From Byssochlamys sp. IMV 00236 (lineage: Eukaryota > Ascomycota > Eurotiomycetes > Eurotiales > Thermoascaceae): DNA of 64,000 bases. The notes beneath the pieces are model-generated. The model was given only the letters and a program-made list of their open reading frames with translations, did not search any database and was not told the origin of the DNA. Location: the NCBI GenBank assembly GCA_001931875.2, contig MSJH02000808.1:186001-250000 (forward strand), written 5' to 3'. Below, one piece after another: positions 1-13,560 of the stretch. A program made the translations under genes and the position numbers. Position 1 is the stretch's first letter; each line of letters opens with the position of its first letter.

Positions 1-38
1 AACTAATTACATTCTTTATATTAATTCTCCTTATTATA
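1..38. repeat. Right end of an outer-type LTR, truncated by window start
   Basis: The first 38 bases match the last part of the LTRs that end at 1485 and 26206 (ctaattayattcttta...ttattata). The DNA that follows differs from what follows either of those LTRs. This is therefore the edge of a third copy whose body lies to the left of the window, or a solo LTR. Confidence 0.75.
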
Positions 39-1160
39 CTAGTATTAGGCGTTAGAACTTAATAAAAAAGATTTTAAATTTTTTATTAATCTAATAAAGG
101 TTAAATAGTTTACTATATATATTATTTATATAATTAAGATTATTAAATATATATTTTAAAATATCTAGAATCTTTTAGTAATTGTTAAAAATATAAGTCC
201 TATCTCTAATATATAGTAATATTTAAGTATAGGGCGCACCCTTTAAATAATTAGTTATATAGGCTATATAGCTCTAGGAAGTTAAGAATTAGTCTTAGTT
301 AATTATTATCTTCCCTTAGATTTAGGCTATAAAGTGCTAAAGGTCCTTTTAGTTATCTTTAAACTTATCTAAATTAAAGAGTTTTTCTAAAAATCTAGGG
401 GTAAAGAAAGGTATAATAATAAGTATTTTAAATACTTCTATTAAAGCAGCTGCAGATCTTTTAATATTAAGCTTAAGTTTAAATATAAATATAGGTATAT
501 TTATAATAAGAATAGCTATATAATAAGCTTAATCTCTCTTAAGAATAGCCTAAATATATTATTATTCCTTTTTATTAAGCTATATCTCCTAATATTATTA
601 GATAGCCTTAAGGTTAGCATTTTTTTATTTAAGCCTCTATTATATAGCCGCGAACTCTTATTAAAATTTTTAAAACCTTACCTTAATTTATTTAATATAT
701 TAGCTAGCTTTATTTATAAATAACTTAGCCCTAGTAATATATTTATATGCTAGGCAATAGTAATTATATTATTCTAGCCTATAGCTAATAATAATATACT
801 TAATAAACTCTCTTAAAGTAATTAGCAGAAATAGGAGAATTAGGGCAAGTATTATTAATAGTATTAACTCCTAGATAAAAGCTATATAATATTAAGATAT
901 AGGCTTAGGAAGTAGGTTAGAATAAATAGAATAAGATAGTTAATACTAGGACTAGCTATAAGATCTTTATTTAGCTAATTTAGACTAAAATAAGCTATTA
1001 TAGGTAGGCTTAATAAATAAGATATAGCTTAAAGAGCTTAAATTTAAATTAAGCTATATATTAAAAATATCTTTGCAAGGTTATATAATACCTTATATAA
1101 GCATTAGCCGATAAATCTCTATTTCCTAAGCTAGTATTATAATAATTTTATTAATATTAT
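39..1160. other. AT-rich spacer, no gene seen
   Basis: RIP-type composition with no open frame and no repeat partner that I could find in the window. It is presumably older decayed repeat DNA into which the outer element inserted. Confidence 0.6.
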
Positions 1161-1485
1161 TATAAGAAGATATATTAAGACTTAGCATAAAGTCTTTAAG
1201 TAAGTAGGTATTAAGAAAGAAAAGAAAAGTATTTAGCTTTAGAGCTTAGAGTAAAGCTAGAGAAGAAGCTCTAGCTATAAATTAATATAATAAACTAATA
1301 ATAATTTAATATTAAACTAATACTAAATAATAATAGAAAAAAAAAGCTAATTATTTTATTTTAAATAATTAAAAGGTATTATTTTCTTATTCTCCTGCTT
1401 TATTTATAGACCTTTTAAAGATTTTAAGTAAAAGCATATAATCTCTTAACTAATTATATTCTTTATATTAATCTTTCTTATTATA
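1161..1485 (-). repeat. 3' LTR of outer element
   Basis: 325 bp copy of the repeat also found at 25883-26206. The two align over their whole length, with differences that are mainly transitions plus a few small indels. It is followed by a minus-strand polypurine tract. Confidence 0.8.
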
Positions 1486-4400
1486 TAACCTCCTCTCCTT
1501 TAAAAATAAATATCTTTATCTACCTTTTTTAGTTATTATAGTCTATATTATCTCCTTTTTTTAATATTATAAATTATTTTTAAAGCAGGAATGCTCTAAT
1601 TTCTAATATTATATATACTTTAAAATCCTTAACTTATAAAGCTGAGTTTTTTTCTTTTATAGATAATCTTAAATTAATAATATATTTTATTTTAATATAA
1701 AGTATAGCTCTGCTTTAATTTTTAAATAATCTTAGTTTAACTAATTAAATATTACTCTGCTTATAGTTATAACTTTATTTATTTAAATATTAAAAGGCCT
1801 AGATTCTTCTTAGTTAGATTTTATCTTATCTTACTCCCTATAATTAAAATAATAGATATTATTAAGATTTATTTCTTAATTTTTTAGTACTAGTTAATAT
1901 AGATTATTAATAAAAATTACTTCTCTCTGCTTAAATATAATATCTCTTAAGTTTATAGTTTTCTTAAACTTATCTCTAATAATTAGTCTAGTCTTTAAGA
2001 TTATAAAGCTTTAGTTTATTCTTCCCTTAAAAATAGCAGTCTTTATATTTAATATTCTTAGCTTATATTCTCTAAAATATTAGACCTATAGCCTATATTT
2101 ATTATAATTATATAGCGCTAACTAGATTAAATAGATTTAAATATTTTATATAATAACCTTTTAGAGAATACTTTTAAATAAGTTTTTAAGCTCTATTAAT
2201 CTTTTACTCTTCTTCTTATAATAAAAGGCTGCTTTTATTTTTATAATAGTATATTATAATATCTCTTTTATTAGTTTCTTTTTAAAGGGTATAATTTAAA
2301 AAACCTTATTTATTTCTTAATAATTAAAGTTCTTCTTTATTATAATACTTAACTAAATATATTAATCCTATATCTTATTTAAAGTAAAATTTTTTTTATT
2401 TAGGTTAAAATATTTTTTATCTTTATATTTAGATTTAGGATATTCTTTAGCTTTATATAGATTATCTTAGGCTTTATAATATAAGCTACTAGATATATTA
2501 TTAAAAATATCTGTATTAATTAATCTAAGATCTCTAAATAGTTAAATTATTCTTAATATTAGAGATTTTTTAGAGAGAAGGTCTTTAGATAAAGATTTTT
2601 TAATTTTTATATTATTTTTATTTTTTATGCTTTTAAGACTTCTTAAAATAAGATTTTTTATTCTTCTTTTAACCTAATTATTATTAGATATATTTAATAT
2701 TTACTTAATCTTTATATTATCTTTAAACTATATAATTCTAGTGTTTTATATATCTTTTAAATGCCTAGTTTCTTTTTTAATAAAGGGGTCTTTTAAGTTT
2801 ATTATAGAAAAGGAAAGCTTTATATTAGTTTTTAAGATTTTATTAAAAGGTTTTATTGCCTATTTATCTCTAGAGATTTTATTTATAGATTATTTAGTTT
2901 TTTTAAATAAATTTTTATAAGAATAAGTTATTATTTTAAATAGTCTCTTCTTCTACTGCTTTATTATTATTAGATTTATATTTTTAATTATTTTTAATAC
3001 TTCTCTAGCTTCTTTTATAGATATATTCTCCTTTATATTAATTATATTAGCTAATAGTTATATATATAGCTTATAAATTAATTTAATCTTCTTTAAATTA
3101 ATCTATTATAAGACTTTTTTAACCTTCTTAGCACTTATATTTAGTTTACTTAGCTAAGATTATATTTTAGTTTTTTCTTTATTTAGGCAGTAATAATTTT
3201 TAAAGTTAGTATTAAGTCTTTATCTCTCTTAAAACTATTTCTAGTAGTCTATATTAATATTCTAATATTTAAAGTTATTATTATTATCTATAAGTATTTT
3301 TAACCTTTTTTTAAAGATATTATCTTTTATATTCCTTAGTTTTATTATATTTTATATTTTTTTAATATAAACTTAGTATATAGCAGTAGGTTTAATTCTT
3401 TTTTTTCTTAAAAGTTTTAATATTTTTTTATCTTTTAGATTAGTAATAGCTTTTCTTATTAATATAGATATATTAATCTTATATTTATATCTTTTTTTTA
3501 GCCTTTTTCCTTTATTTTAAGTCTTAAACTTTTTTTTCCTTTTAGCTTTTTAAGACTTTTAATTTTTTTCTTTTCTTTTTCTTCCTCTTTTATGTTTTTT
3601 TTTTATCTAATATTAAATCTATTAATAAGCTCTTATCTAAATCTTTAATTTAATATTTTTTCTCTTCTTCTATAATCTCCTCTAAAAGATTATTTTTTTT
3701 ATTCTTATTTTAATCTCTTATAATTCTTTATTAATAAGCTTTTAAAGAATTAGTCCTTTTTTACTAAAGACTTTTTTTAAGATATCTCTTATCTTTCTAA
3801 TATTAATTAATTAAAGGCTCTTTTTAATTAGTATTCTTTATCTCCTAATATTATAAAGTCTATTAATTTATACTCTTATTAAATATATAGCTGCTATTCT
3901 CTAATCTCTAATATTAGAAGCTAATTTTCCTATAGCTATTAAGGTTTAATATAATTATTTAATAATTAATAAGATTTAGTTTATAGTCTCTTAGTCTTAT
4001 TTCTCTATAGCTTTATAATAATCTTTATTAGTATATTTATAATTCTTTTCTACTTATATTTTTAATTTATTTAGCTTATTAATAGCTAATACTTCCTTCT
4101 TTCTTATTTCTTTTAATAGCTCCTATTAATTTAAGAAATTATAAAAATTATTAGCTATTTTATTATATCTACTTTAAAAATTTAAAATAATTACTGCTAT
4201 ATTATTTATAAACTAAACCTTCTTTTTTTTATTATTAGCCTTACTTATTATCTCTTTTATAAGCTTATAAATTTTGCTAACTATAGTATATATATATATT
4301 TTAAGTTAAAGAGCTTTATCCTAATAGATAATATTTTATATTTTTAATATATTTTTTTCTATTTTTAATATATATCTTTATAAAGCAATTTTTTAAAATA

Positions 4401-5200
4401 GTTTCTAAATAAAAAGATATATTTAAAAGGTAAAATAGGGTTAAATTTAGCTTAATTTAATCTTTAATTACTTCTGCTATAATATTATATAATATAAAAA
4501 ATAAGATTTTTATAATAAGGTAAGAATTTTTTGTTTATTACTTATATTCTTTATTTAATATTTTCTATTTTTAGCTTTATTTATAGACTTTTTTAAGATA
4601 TTTAAGCTAATATTATATATTTTTTAATTATCTCTTTTTTTTTTCTTTTTTAATTATTATTAAGTATTTTTAAATTCTTCCTCTTCCCTAAAAAAGACGC
4701 CTTTATCTTAAATTTACCCTTTTTCTCTTTTTATTATAGTACTAGTACTTATTTTATTATTATTTTTTTATTTTTTCTCCTTTTAAACTAATTTCTTATT
4801 TAGTATTAAACTTATTTTATTGCTAGCTTTTTATTTCTCTCTTTTTAAGCTAATATTTTTAAAAGGAGGATACTAAAACTATAACTATATATTTTAATCT
4901 AAATAATATTTAGTCTATATTATTATTATTATTACTTAATTATTGATTTTCTTATTTAAGTATTATATTATTAATTATAGTTAATATTTTATTTTAATCC
5001 TCTTATAAATAGTAGCCTTTTAAATAATTTTTATAAATTAAGTTCTTAAAAAATATATTATCTAACTTTTTAAGCTTATAAGATTCTTTTTTAAGAACTT
5101 TTTTAATCTTATATAGTTTAAGCTAATAGTATGCTAGTTTTATAGAATAAGATATCTTAAGCTTTATATTATAAAATAAAATAAGCTATTCTTTTATTAG
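1486..5200 (-). pseudogene. Long region downstream of outer integrase, coding-like on minus strand, function unknown
   Basis: Read on the minus strand, stretches around 3.1-3.6 kb and 3.95-4.25 kb give long frames in which nearly all stops fall at positions explainable as former Gln or Trp codons, with lysine- and glutamate-rich, coiled-coil-like composition. This lies 3' of the integrase and before the 3' LTR, where most Ty3/gypsy elements have little or nothing. It could be an extra element-encoded ORF, a Gag-like segment of another fragment, or a captured gene. I do not recognise a domain. Confidence 0.4.
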
Positions 5201-6010
5201 TTATTCTTTATAAAGCTATTTTTTATTATTAAAGACTTCCTTATTAGTTTTTCTTATATATTAGATATAAAGTTAGGCCTTTTTTATATTTTAATCTTAG
5301 AGCTTTATTTATTATATATAAAGGAGTAGAAGATCTTCTATAGTCCTAACTTTATTTTATATTAAAGTCTTTTAGATAAATATTTTTAGTTTAATTAGTA
5401 GTATAGTATTATATTTTATAATTATTTTAAATAATATTAAGCCTATAGAGATTTTAACTATATTCTTATTTGCCTAGATTATTATTAGTAAGTAATTTAT
5501 CTAATTTATTCTTATTCCTTTTATAAATTTTCTAATATTATATATAAAGAACTTATATATAATTTTAATTACTTTATTTACTTATAGGTTATATAGTAAG
5601 ACTTTAATATAATTAATCTTATACTTTTATATTAATATATTAACTATAGCTTTATTTTTTAGTTCTCTATTATTAATAAGAGTCTCTATTATTCTTTAAT
5701 AATAAATTTAATCTTTTTAGAGAAACTTAGTAATAGCTCCTAAAATAGGGCTATTAAAGGCTCTATATTTAATTTAATTAAAATTATCTTAAAATATAGT
5801 AATATAAGTCTTTTCTTTATTAGGCAGTATAATCTTATAGATATTTAGATATAGCTTTAATCTCCCTAGTAAAATAAATATTAATTATAAGGCTTTTTTT
5901 ATATATTTTTTATCTGCTTTCTAATATTTATTATATATCTTTACCTATTTAATAATATATTTATATAGGCCTTTTTATTAATATTAATTAGCTATCTTTT
6001 AATAGGTTGC
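5200..6010 (-). pseudogene. Decayed integrase of outer element
   Basis: On the minus strand the zinc-binding region is recognisable just left of the element 1 insertion (about 5.85-6.0 kb: a Y-W-W-x-G-L-Y type segment followed by a CxxCQ-type segment). It is followed by core segments resembling the ...DGGPENK... and ...NPQANG..ERGHKP... motifs of fungal Ty3-type integrases. Stops fall at former Gln and Trp codons. The nested copy at 6206-13555 separates this from its reverse transcriptase. Confidence 0.65.
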
Positions 6011-6205
6011 TTTATATTTATAATATTTATATTCTTTATAAAGGGCTATAAGAATTTCTTTTTACTTTTCTTTATTATTAATAACTATATAATAAGGCTA
6101 ATTTTATTATACTCTTTAAAAAAGTATATTATCTTATATTATATACTTTAGGGCCTTTTTCTTAAATTTAATATATTATTCTTTATTTATATTATCTAGT
6201 TTTAT

Positions 6206-6562
6206 TATAAAGAGCTAAGGTAAGAAAGCTCTTTATTAGAGGTAATTAGTCGGACTAGTTAAATAGAATATAAGATAAGAGATAGAGATATAGGCAAGTA
6301 GCTGTCTATATATAATAAAGTTAAAGGTTAAGTTTAGTAGTAATTAGAATAAATTACTAATCTGTTTAACTTCTATTTCTTTAAGGGTTATTTATCTATT
6401 TATCTGTTTTACTAAATTATTTAAATAACTTAGTCTTAATAGCTCTATTTATAACTAGCTAATTTAACTATTATATATAGATCTAGTTATCTTATTATCC
6501 TTTATTATTTATCTTAGATCTTAGTAAGTCTAGATTAAGTATTATAGCCCTAGTTTATAATA
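6206..6562 (-). repeat. 3' LTR of inner element copy 1
   Basis: Begins tataaagagct (TG of the terminus converted to TA by RIP) and ends tttataata. It is 357 bp, the same length as its partner at 13199-13555, and is homologous to the 362-bp LTRs of copy 2. Confidence 0.9.
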
Positions 6563-6972
6563 ATATTCTCTCTTATTAAAAGGCTTATCTCAAGCTATAT
6601 AAAGTTTATTATATAAGTCTAAATATTTAGGTATAGCTATAGTAATAGTAATAAGTTACTGTTAAAGTATACTTATTATATAAATTTATCTAATATTAGC
6701 TTTATTTTAATATTTTTACCTAAGAGATTAAGAGTATTTCTATTTTTTACTAACTAACTCCTATTCTCCTGCCTATATATTAAGCTATCTTTTTTTTATT
6801 TTTATAGCTTGTTTAATGCTGCTTTTAATAGTTTAAATATAAAAATAGCTAATAGTTATATAGGCATATTAAAAATAAGATTTTTAAGTTATTTTTTTTA
6901 TAAGTTCTATATATATGCTTAATATAAGTTATAACCCTTTAAATTTATATAATAGTGCTAATTAATATAGTA

Positions 6973-8260
6973 ATGCCTCTTAAATGCTTTAAGTATATTT
7001 TATTTATTCTAGGCTCTTATAATAAGGCCCTTATAGCTAGCCCTAAGCTATTATAGTTATTAACTAAAGATTATCTATTTAATTACTAGCTTAATACAGA
7101 TAATAAATAGCTTAATAAGCTATCTCCTCTTCTTATATCTCTAACTATTAATATAATATTAGAACTAATAACTTTTTTTTTATAGATTATTTTATTTACT
7201 GCTATTAATAATAATAATAGAGTATTTCTACTAGAGTTATCTATAGAGAATCTCTTAGTAGAAAAATATCTCCTACCTAAGATATATAGAGATTAGTTTA
7301 TATCTAGCAATATAATTCCTCTTATATATAAGGAGATATAGGCTAGTTTATTATATCTTCTTTAGAAGTTAAAATATAATTATAATAATATTACTCTTAT
7401 TATACTTATAATAAAAGAAATTTTTATTTAGCTAGCTAAAAAACTATAAAAGAGATTAAAAATAAAAAAAATCCCTAATATAAAGACTTAGAGAACTTAA
7501 GATATTATTATAACTCTTATTCTTAAAGTTAAAATTATTATTAAAATATCTTCTCCTTAAATTAATTTAGCTCTTACTAAGATAGTAATATTAATTATTA
7601 TTACTAATACTAATATAATAATAGATTATCTTATTATCTCTAAGATAGACCTTATTATAAATTCTTCTAATCTAAAAAATTTAACTAAAGACTTTTCTTC
7701 TATCTTATAGGAGATATATCTTTACTATTTAAAAGCCTTAATATAAGATTTAAAATAATAATATATTTATTCTTATATTAATATAAAATATCTTTATTAT
7801 AAGGGCTTTTGCAAGCTATATATTCTTATACTATTAATATATAAGGCTAAATTAACTTATATTTAGAGTTTTAGCTAAGAGGCTTATTTCTTAAATAATT
7901 TAAAGTCTTTTAATAAGGCTATAAATATATATATTTCCTCTATAAAGGTATATATATAGAAATCTATATTTAAGACTGCTAAATACTAGCTTAGTATTAC
8001 TATTATTTTACTAACTCTATTATATTTTAAATTAGAATTATTATATCTCCTTTAAGAGTTATATTAAATAATCTATTTATTAAACTGCAATATCTTGCAT
8101 ATAGTAAATATATTTACTTAATTATAGAGACTGCCTCTATTCTCTAATAAGAAGGAGAAAGATATTATTAAGGGGTTTTATAGTAGTAAAGTAGTTAAAT
8201 AAGATAATTTTATAGGCTTATATTTAAATTATTAGCCAGGGCTAGCCTAATTAAATTAAA
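6973..8260 (+). pseudogene. Decayed ORF on the strand opposite gag-pol, inner copy 1
   Basis: From ATG at 6973 a plus-strand frame of about 430 codons can be followed to about 8,260 in which almost every stop is TAG or TAA at a place explainable as former CAG, CAA or TGG. The same frame is present in copy 2 (17,091-18,340), where the ATG has become ATA. It lies between the chromodomain end of pol and the 3' LTR and is antisense to pol. A short segment near 7,790-7,830 could once have held several closely spaced Cys codons, but the family is not recognised. Extra antisense ORFs at this position are known in some plant Ty3 elements; for this fungal family I can only infer one. Confidence 0.55.
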
Positions 8261-8449
8261 TTATTTCTATTAGAATTTCTTTCTTCTATATTTTCTTTAA
8301 AACTTCTAAACTCTATAAGAAAATTAGAAAAAGAATAATATATATAATAATATATTTAATAATAGTTAAAAAACTTAATAGGAGAAAAAGTATTATTATC
8401 TATCTATCTTACTTTACTTTTTAATTCTTAAATCTTTTTTATCTTACTT

Positions 8450-11400
8450 TTATTTAAGCGGCTTATTTATATTAAGAGCCTTATTAGGGTTTTTATTATA
8501 ATACTCTTATAGAGCTTTAATTATATATATAAGATTTTCTAATATCTATTATAAGTTTTTATATAAAAGATATTCTTTTTATTTTATTAAGAATTATTTT
8601 TTTCTATAAAAAGTCTATTTACTAAAAATTTCTTTTATCTTCTATTTTTATTCTCTATTAATAAGAACTAAATCTAGCTATTTAAGTTCTATCCCTTCTT
8701 ATTAATTATAGGGTTCTAGCAGGAATATATAAAATATTAAATATATTTTGCCTAGGCTCTTTAGCAGTTATAATTAGTATATTTACTTTCTAATTATCTC
8801 TATTACTTTATAGGGTCTAGAAAATTAATAATTTAACTTCTTATTTAGTTAATTAGTTTATAGATTCTTTATTAATAAAAGAACTTAATCCCCTATCTTA
8901 TATAACTTAGGTATATATTTCTTATTATAGTATTTCGCTTATACCTTATTTCTTAACAGCGGGAATATTTAACCTTATTCTTATATTATATTTATTTCAG
9001 CTATTAAGATTAAAGCTATAAAGGGCCTTAAATAGTAAGTATCTAGTAGTAGAATACTTTATATTATTATAGATATACTCTACTATACTTAATAATAACG
9101 CCTAGTTATCTTAATAATAATTTATATATACCCTTAGATAATACTCTAAGGTTTAATTTTAATATTTTATCTGCCTATTTATCTATAGATAAAAAGCAAT
9201 GCTTATTAATTAAGTAATTTATATATATTAATAAAGCTTAGTCTAATATTTATTAGTAAATACTAATCTCTAATTAGAAATAATTAATATTAGGGGATTA
9301 AATTAATAATATACTCTTTCTATAATTAGGTTAGCTAAATTTTCTATTATAATTATTTCTTAGGTTAAGATTTATAAAGCTATCTTAGAGTATTAGTCTA
9401 TAACTATTAAGATTATATTATATTTAACTCTTTATTAAATTAATAATAGTAGGCTAATAATAAAGTCTATTAATATATTTTATTAGAGTCTTTCTGCTAT
9501 AAATAATAAGCTTAACTGCTTATATAGCTTATATCTAAAAACTTTATTCCTTTTATAGATATTATAAATCTTTATATATTCTTATATATTATTTTATATA
9601 CTTAACTAATAAAACTTTTATTTAAGTAATTCTTCTATAATTTTAATTCTTTAATAGCTAATATATAGATTATTATAATAAATTTATAATAATTCTTACT
9701 TTAGTAAATATTTATTTAAAATATAAATTTAATCCTATCTCTATAATAGACTCTTATTATTTATAATCTATTTAGAGCTTTTAGATTAATTAGTCTCTAA
9801 ATTATTAATCTTCTTTAATATAAAGATATCTCTCTATTAAAGCTGTTTAAATAACTTTAAAAGATTAAGCTTTAAAAAATTCTAGATTATCTCCCTATTA
9901 ATAATCTTTAATACTAATAATCTTAATAGTAAGTATTTATAACTACCTATACTATCTTCTTTATTTAAAATATATAGTTTTAGTTTCTTCTATAAAATAA
10001 GTAATAGTTTAATTTCTTACTTCTTCTCTAAAGATTTATAATTTAGTCTCTAAGATAATATATTAGCTATATTTAAATAATCTAGCTTATATTTAATATA
10101 AAAGTTATAGCCTATTAGTAACTTTGCCTATCTTATCTGCTTATTATTTAAAGTCTTTATTATAAAGAAGTAATATAGGTTTATATAATTAGTCTATATT
10201 TAAGCAGAGTATTTACTGCTATTTAAATAGTATCTCTAATATTTAAAAGCTTTAACTATTATTAATAGTTTCTAGTTATATACTTTATATTAATATTTAA
10301 TTTTAGTAAATTTCCTTAAGAAATATATAACTAAATATTATTACCTTATTACCTTATTTATAAGCTATAGTAGAATAATAGCTAAAATAAATCTTAAGGC
10401 ATTTATAGCTACTATAATTAGCTTCTCTAGATTATAATATTATAATACTAATAGTTTAATAAATATAATTTTTAAATCTTTAAATATTTTCTATACTTTA
10501 AATATTTATTCTAATATATTTATCTTCTTACTATTCTTACTGCCCTTAAGTAAGTCTATTAATAATATTATAATAGAAGAGTAATTATAGATAAATCTCC
10601 TAAAAAAACTTATAAATCTTAGAAAGATTTAAATATTATAAAAGGTCTTTAATATAAGCTAATTATAAATTATTTTAATCTTAGAGAGATTTATCTTAAT
10701 CTTATTATATTCTATAAAGAATTTAAGGAAAAAAACTTCCTTCTTATAGAATTTATATTTACTTAGCTTTATATATAAATTATATTTATAAAGTCTTTCT
10801 AATATTTTAGAGATATATTATTTATATTCTTTCTTATCTATTAAGAAAATTAAAATATTATTTAAGTATATAATATAGCAGATATTTAATAGGCCCCTTA
10901 ATACTATATTAATATAGGCTTAAAATATAGCTAAAATATTATATAGTCTAAATAATATAATAAGATATTTAAAATAGCTATATCTAATTCTAAATATTAT
11001 CTTTTATTTATTTCTCCTTTATATATAAATTTTATAATAGGCTTCTTAGAGATTAAGTTTTATAAAGAATCTTACATCTATTAATTAATTTAATATCTTA
11101 TCTATTTATAGTAGTAAATAGTAATTCTTAATTATTTAAATATTTAGTCCTTAATAATTAATATATAAGTACAGTTTATTATCTTTTTTAAGAATAAAAA
11201 TAATTAGTAATTTAGCTAGGCTAATTAAAGCCTAGATCTAACCTTATTATTATATATCTTCTAGATACTTTTATAATATATCTAGTTCTCTAATAAAGTA
11301 TAGGTATAGAGGCTCTTATAATAGCAACTTATTATTAATTAGATTAATTATATAGGTTTTAGTATCTTTTAATAAAGGTAATATTTTAGCTCTTTCTTCT

Positions 11401-13120
11401 AAAAAGATATCTTAGAATTATAAATAATATAGGGGAAGTTAAATTTCTATTATATTTATTTTAATATATTCTCCTTATATATAATAGATTAATTAATTTT
11501 ATACTGTCTCTATAAATACTTATAGGGTTTAAATCTTAATCTAAAATAAAGCCTCCTGCTAATATCTCTAAGTTAAGTATTTTTAATCTATAATAAGATT
11601 ATTATAATATAACTATAATAATCCTAAAATTATATTTTAATTCTTCCTAATTATATTAAGTTCTTATATAGAAATAATCTAAAAGTTAATCTTATATTAT
11701 TTTATCTTCTTCTCTAAGTCCTTTACCTTAATAATAATTAAAAAATAGCTATAAATTAATATTATTTAGTCTCCTATCTATAAGGCGTATTTAACTAACT
11801 TTTATAAAAACCCCTTATATCTATAATATAATAAAAAGTTATAATTAATAAAGTTAGCATATGCTTAAGAATTAAGAAGCGCATTTATTTTTATAATATA
11901 ACCCTTAATTAATATACCTACTAAAGTTATAAACTCTAGCTTTATACCTTTAAGGCGCTAGAATATATTAAGCCTAATATTTTTATTTTTAGGAAGTTTA
12001 GAGTCCTTTTCTATTTTATTAAAATACTATTTACTAATATATTTATTCTTCTTATAATTAAAATATTATCCTTCTTTCTTTAATTATTCTTATTCCTCTA
12101 AAGATTTAAACTTCCTTATTTTATATTCTAAATAAGTCTTTATAAAAATTAACTAAGATAATTTATTCTTCTGCTTATCCTATATATATAAGTAAAATTA
12201 ATCCTTTTCCCTTATATAAGGTTAGAATTATTCCTTCTTCTTAAAGTCCTTTAATTAAGATTTAATAAAATTTTTAGGACTTTATTTAATAACTATAGCC
12301 TTAGAAACTAATTAGTCTAAATTAGTTAAAATATATATATACTTAAATAATTAATTCTATATATCTTCCTATAGTATAAAGAAGAAGGTTTAATTTTAAA
12401 TATTATTCTCTAGGGCTAATTTAGCTCTATAAAGCTTAAATTTATTATAAAATTCTTAAGCAGTTTATCCTAACTATTATTTTAGCCCTTAAAATTATAT
12501 AATAATTATCTAGGGTTAATATTATAGATTCTTAAGATAATTTAATAGTTACTATTAAAATCTCTATTATAAAATTATAGCTAAAGCAAGAGATTTATAA
12601 CTTTAAGCTATTCTATAGTTATTTAAAAGCAATACAGTAATATAGTTTATCTTACTAGCTTTAATTTAAAATATTAATATATTATAGATAAAGTATTAGT
12701 CTATATAATAGCATTAATAATAATAGATATTTAAATCCTTAGCTTAATATTAATAAGGTTTAAGCAATTTAATAATAGACCTAGATTTAGAAACTATATT
12801 TATTTATTTTATTAGCTTTATAACTGCAGCTATACTTATCTTTTTTAATAATCCCTAAGTTATATCTTATAAAGCTCTTATTGCTATATTATTAACTTAA
12901 TACTAAGAATTTAATAAAATAGTAGGTTTAATACTAATAATATTTAATTCTTATTAAATCTTAGAGTCTAAAATACTTCTTAAATTTATTAAATTTCTTA
13001 AGCCTATAATAATTATTAGTTTAAGCTAATTAAGATTAGTATTACTTACTAATCTTAATTACTTAAGATTAGTAATATTTACTAATTTAAGTTAAGCGCT
13101 AGGCTCTAGGCTATATTTAG
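8450..13120 (-). pseudogene. Decayed gag-pol of inner element copy 1
   Basis: On the minus strand, going from right to left: a Gag-like region at about 11.9-13.1 kb, reverse transcriptase at about 10.75-11.25 kb, an integrase zinc-binding segment at about 9.5 kb followed by core to about 8.75 kb, and a chromodomain-like segment at about 8.47-8.65 kb (a FLIKWKGYP-type motif). In the RT the KxDGxxR, DYRxLN, KLDLxxAY and YLDDILIF boxes are recognisable, the last near 10,855-10,880. This domain order and the chromodomain place it in the chromovirus branch of Ty3/gypsy. Stops are CAG, CAA or TGG derived, and the element is dead. Confidence 0.85.
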
Positions 13121-13198
13121 ATTTTTTATGCTAATCTCTAGCACTACTTCTTAATATCTCTTCTCTTCTTAATATACTATTAGTTAAGCAATTTAAAC

Positions 13199-13555
13199 TA
13201 TAAAAAGCTAAGATAAGAAAGCTCTTTATTAGAGGTAACTAGTTAGACTAATTAAACAGAATATAAGATAAAAGATAAAGATATAAGCAAATAGCTATCT
13301 ATATATAATAGAGTTAAAGGTTAAGTTTAATAATAATTAAAATAAATTACTAATCTATTTAACTTCTATTTTTTTAGGGGTTATTTATCTATCTATTTAT
13401 TCTACTAGGTTATTTAGATAACTTAGTCTTAATAGCTCTATCTATAACTAGCTAATCTAACTATTATATATAGATCTAGTTATCTTGTTATCCTTTATTA
13501 TCTATCCTAGGTCTTAGCAGGTCTAGATCGGGTATTATAGCCTTAGTTTATAATA
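13199..13555 (-). repeat. 5' LTR of inner element copy 1
   Basis: 357 bp, homologous along its whole length to 6206-6562 with differences that are almost all transitions. It is followed by the target duplication tttat. Confidence 0.9.
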
Positions 13556-13560
13556 TTTAT

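Larger units (their letters stand above)
6206..13555 (-). mobile_element. Inner element copy 1: chromodomain-type Ty3/gypsy LTR retrotransposon, RIP-dead
   Basis: The element is 7,350 bp with 357 bp LTRs at both ends and a perfect 5-bp target duplication, tttat, at 6201-6205 and 13556-13560. A pyrimidine-rich tract follows the left LTR, and the reverse transcriptase, integrase and chromodomain read on the minus strand, so the left LTR is the 3' LTR. It sits between the outer element's RT and integrase. Compared with copy 2 it lacks about 60 bp near 8,940 in the integrase region and some 40 bp near 13,120. Confidence 0.92.
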
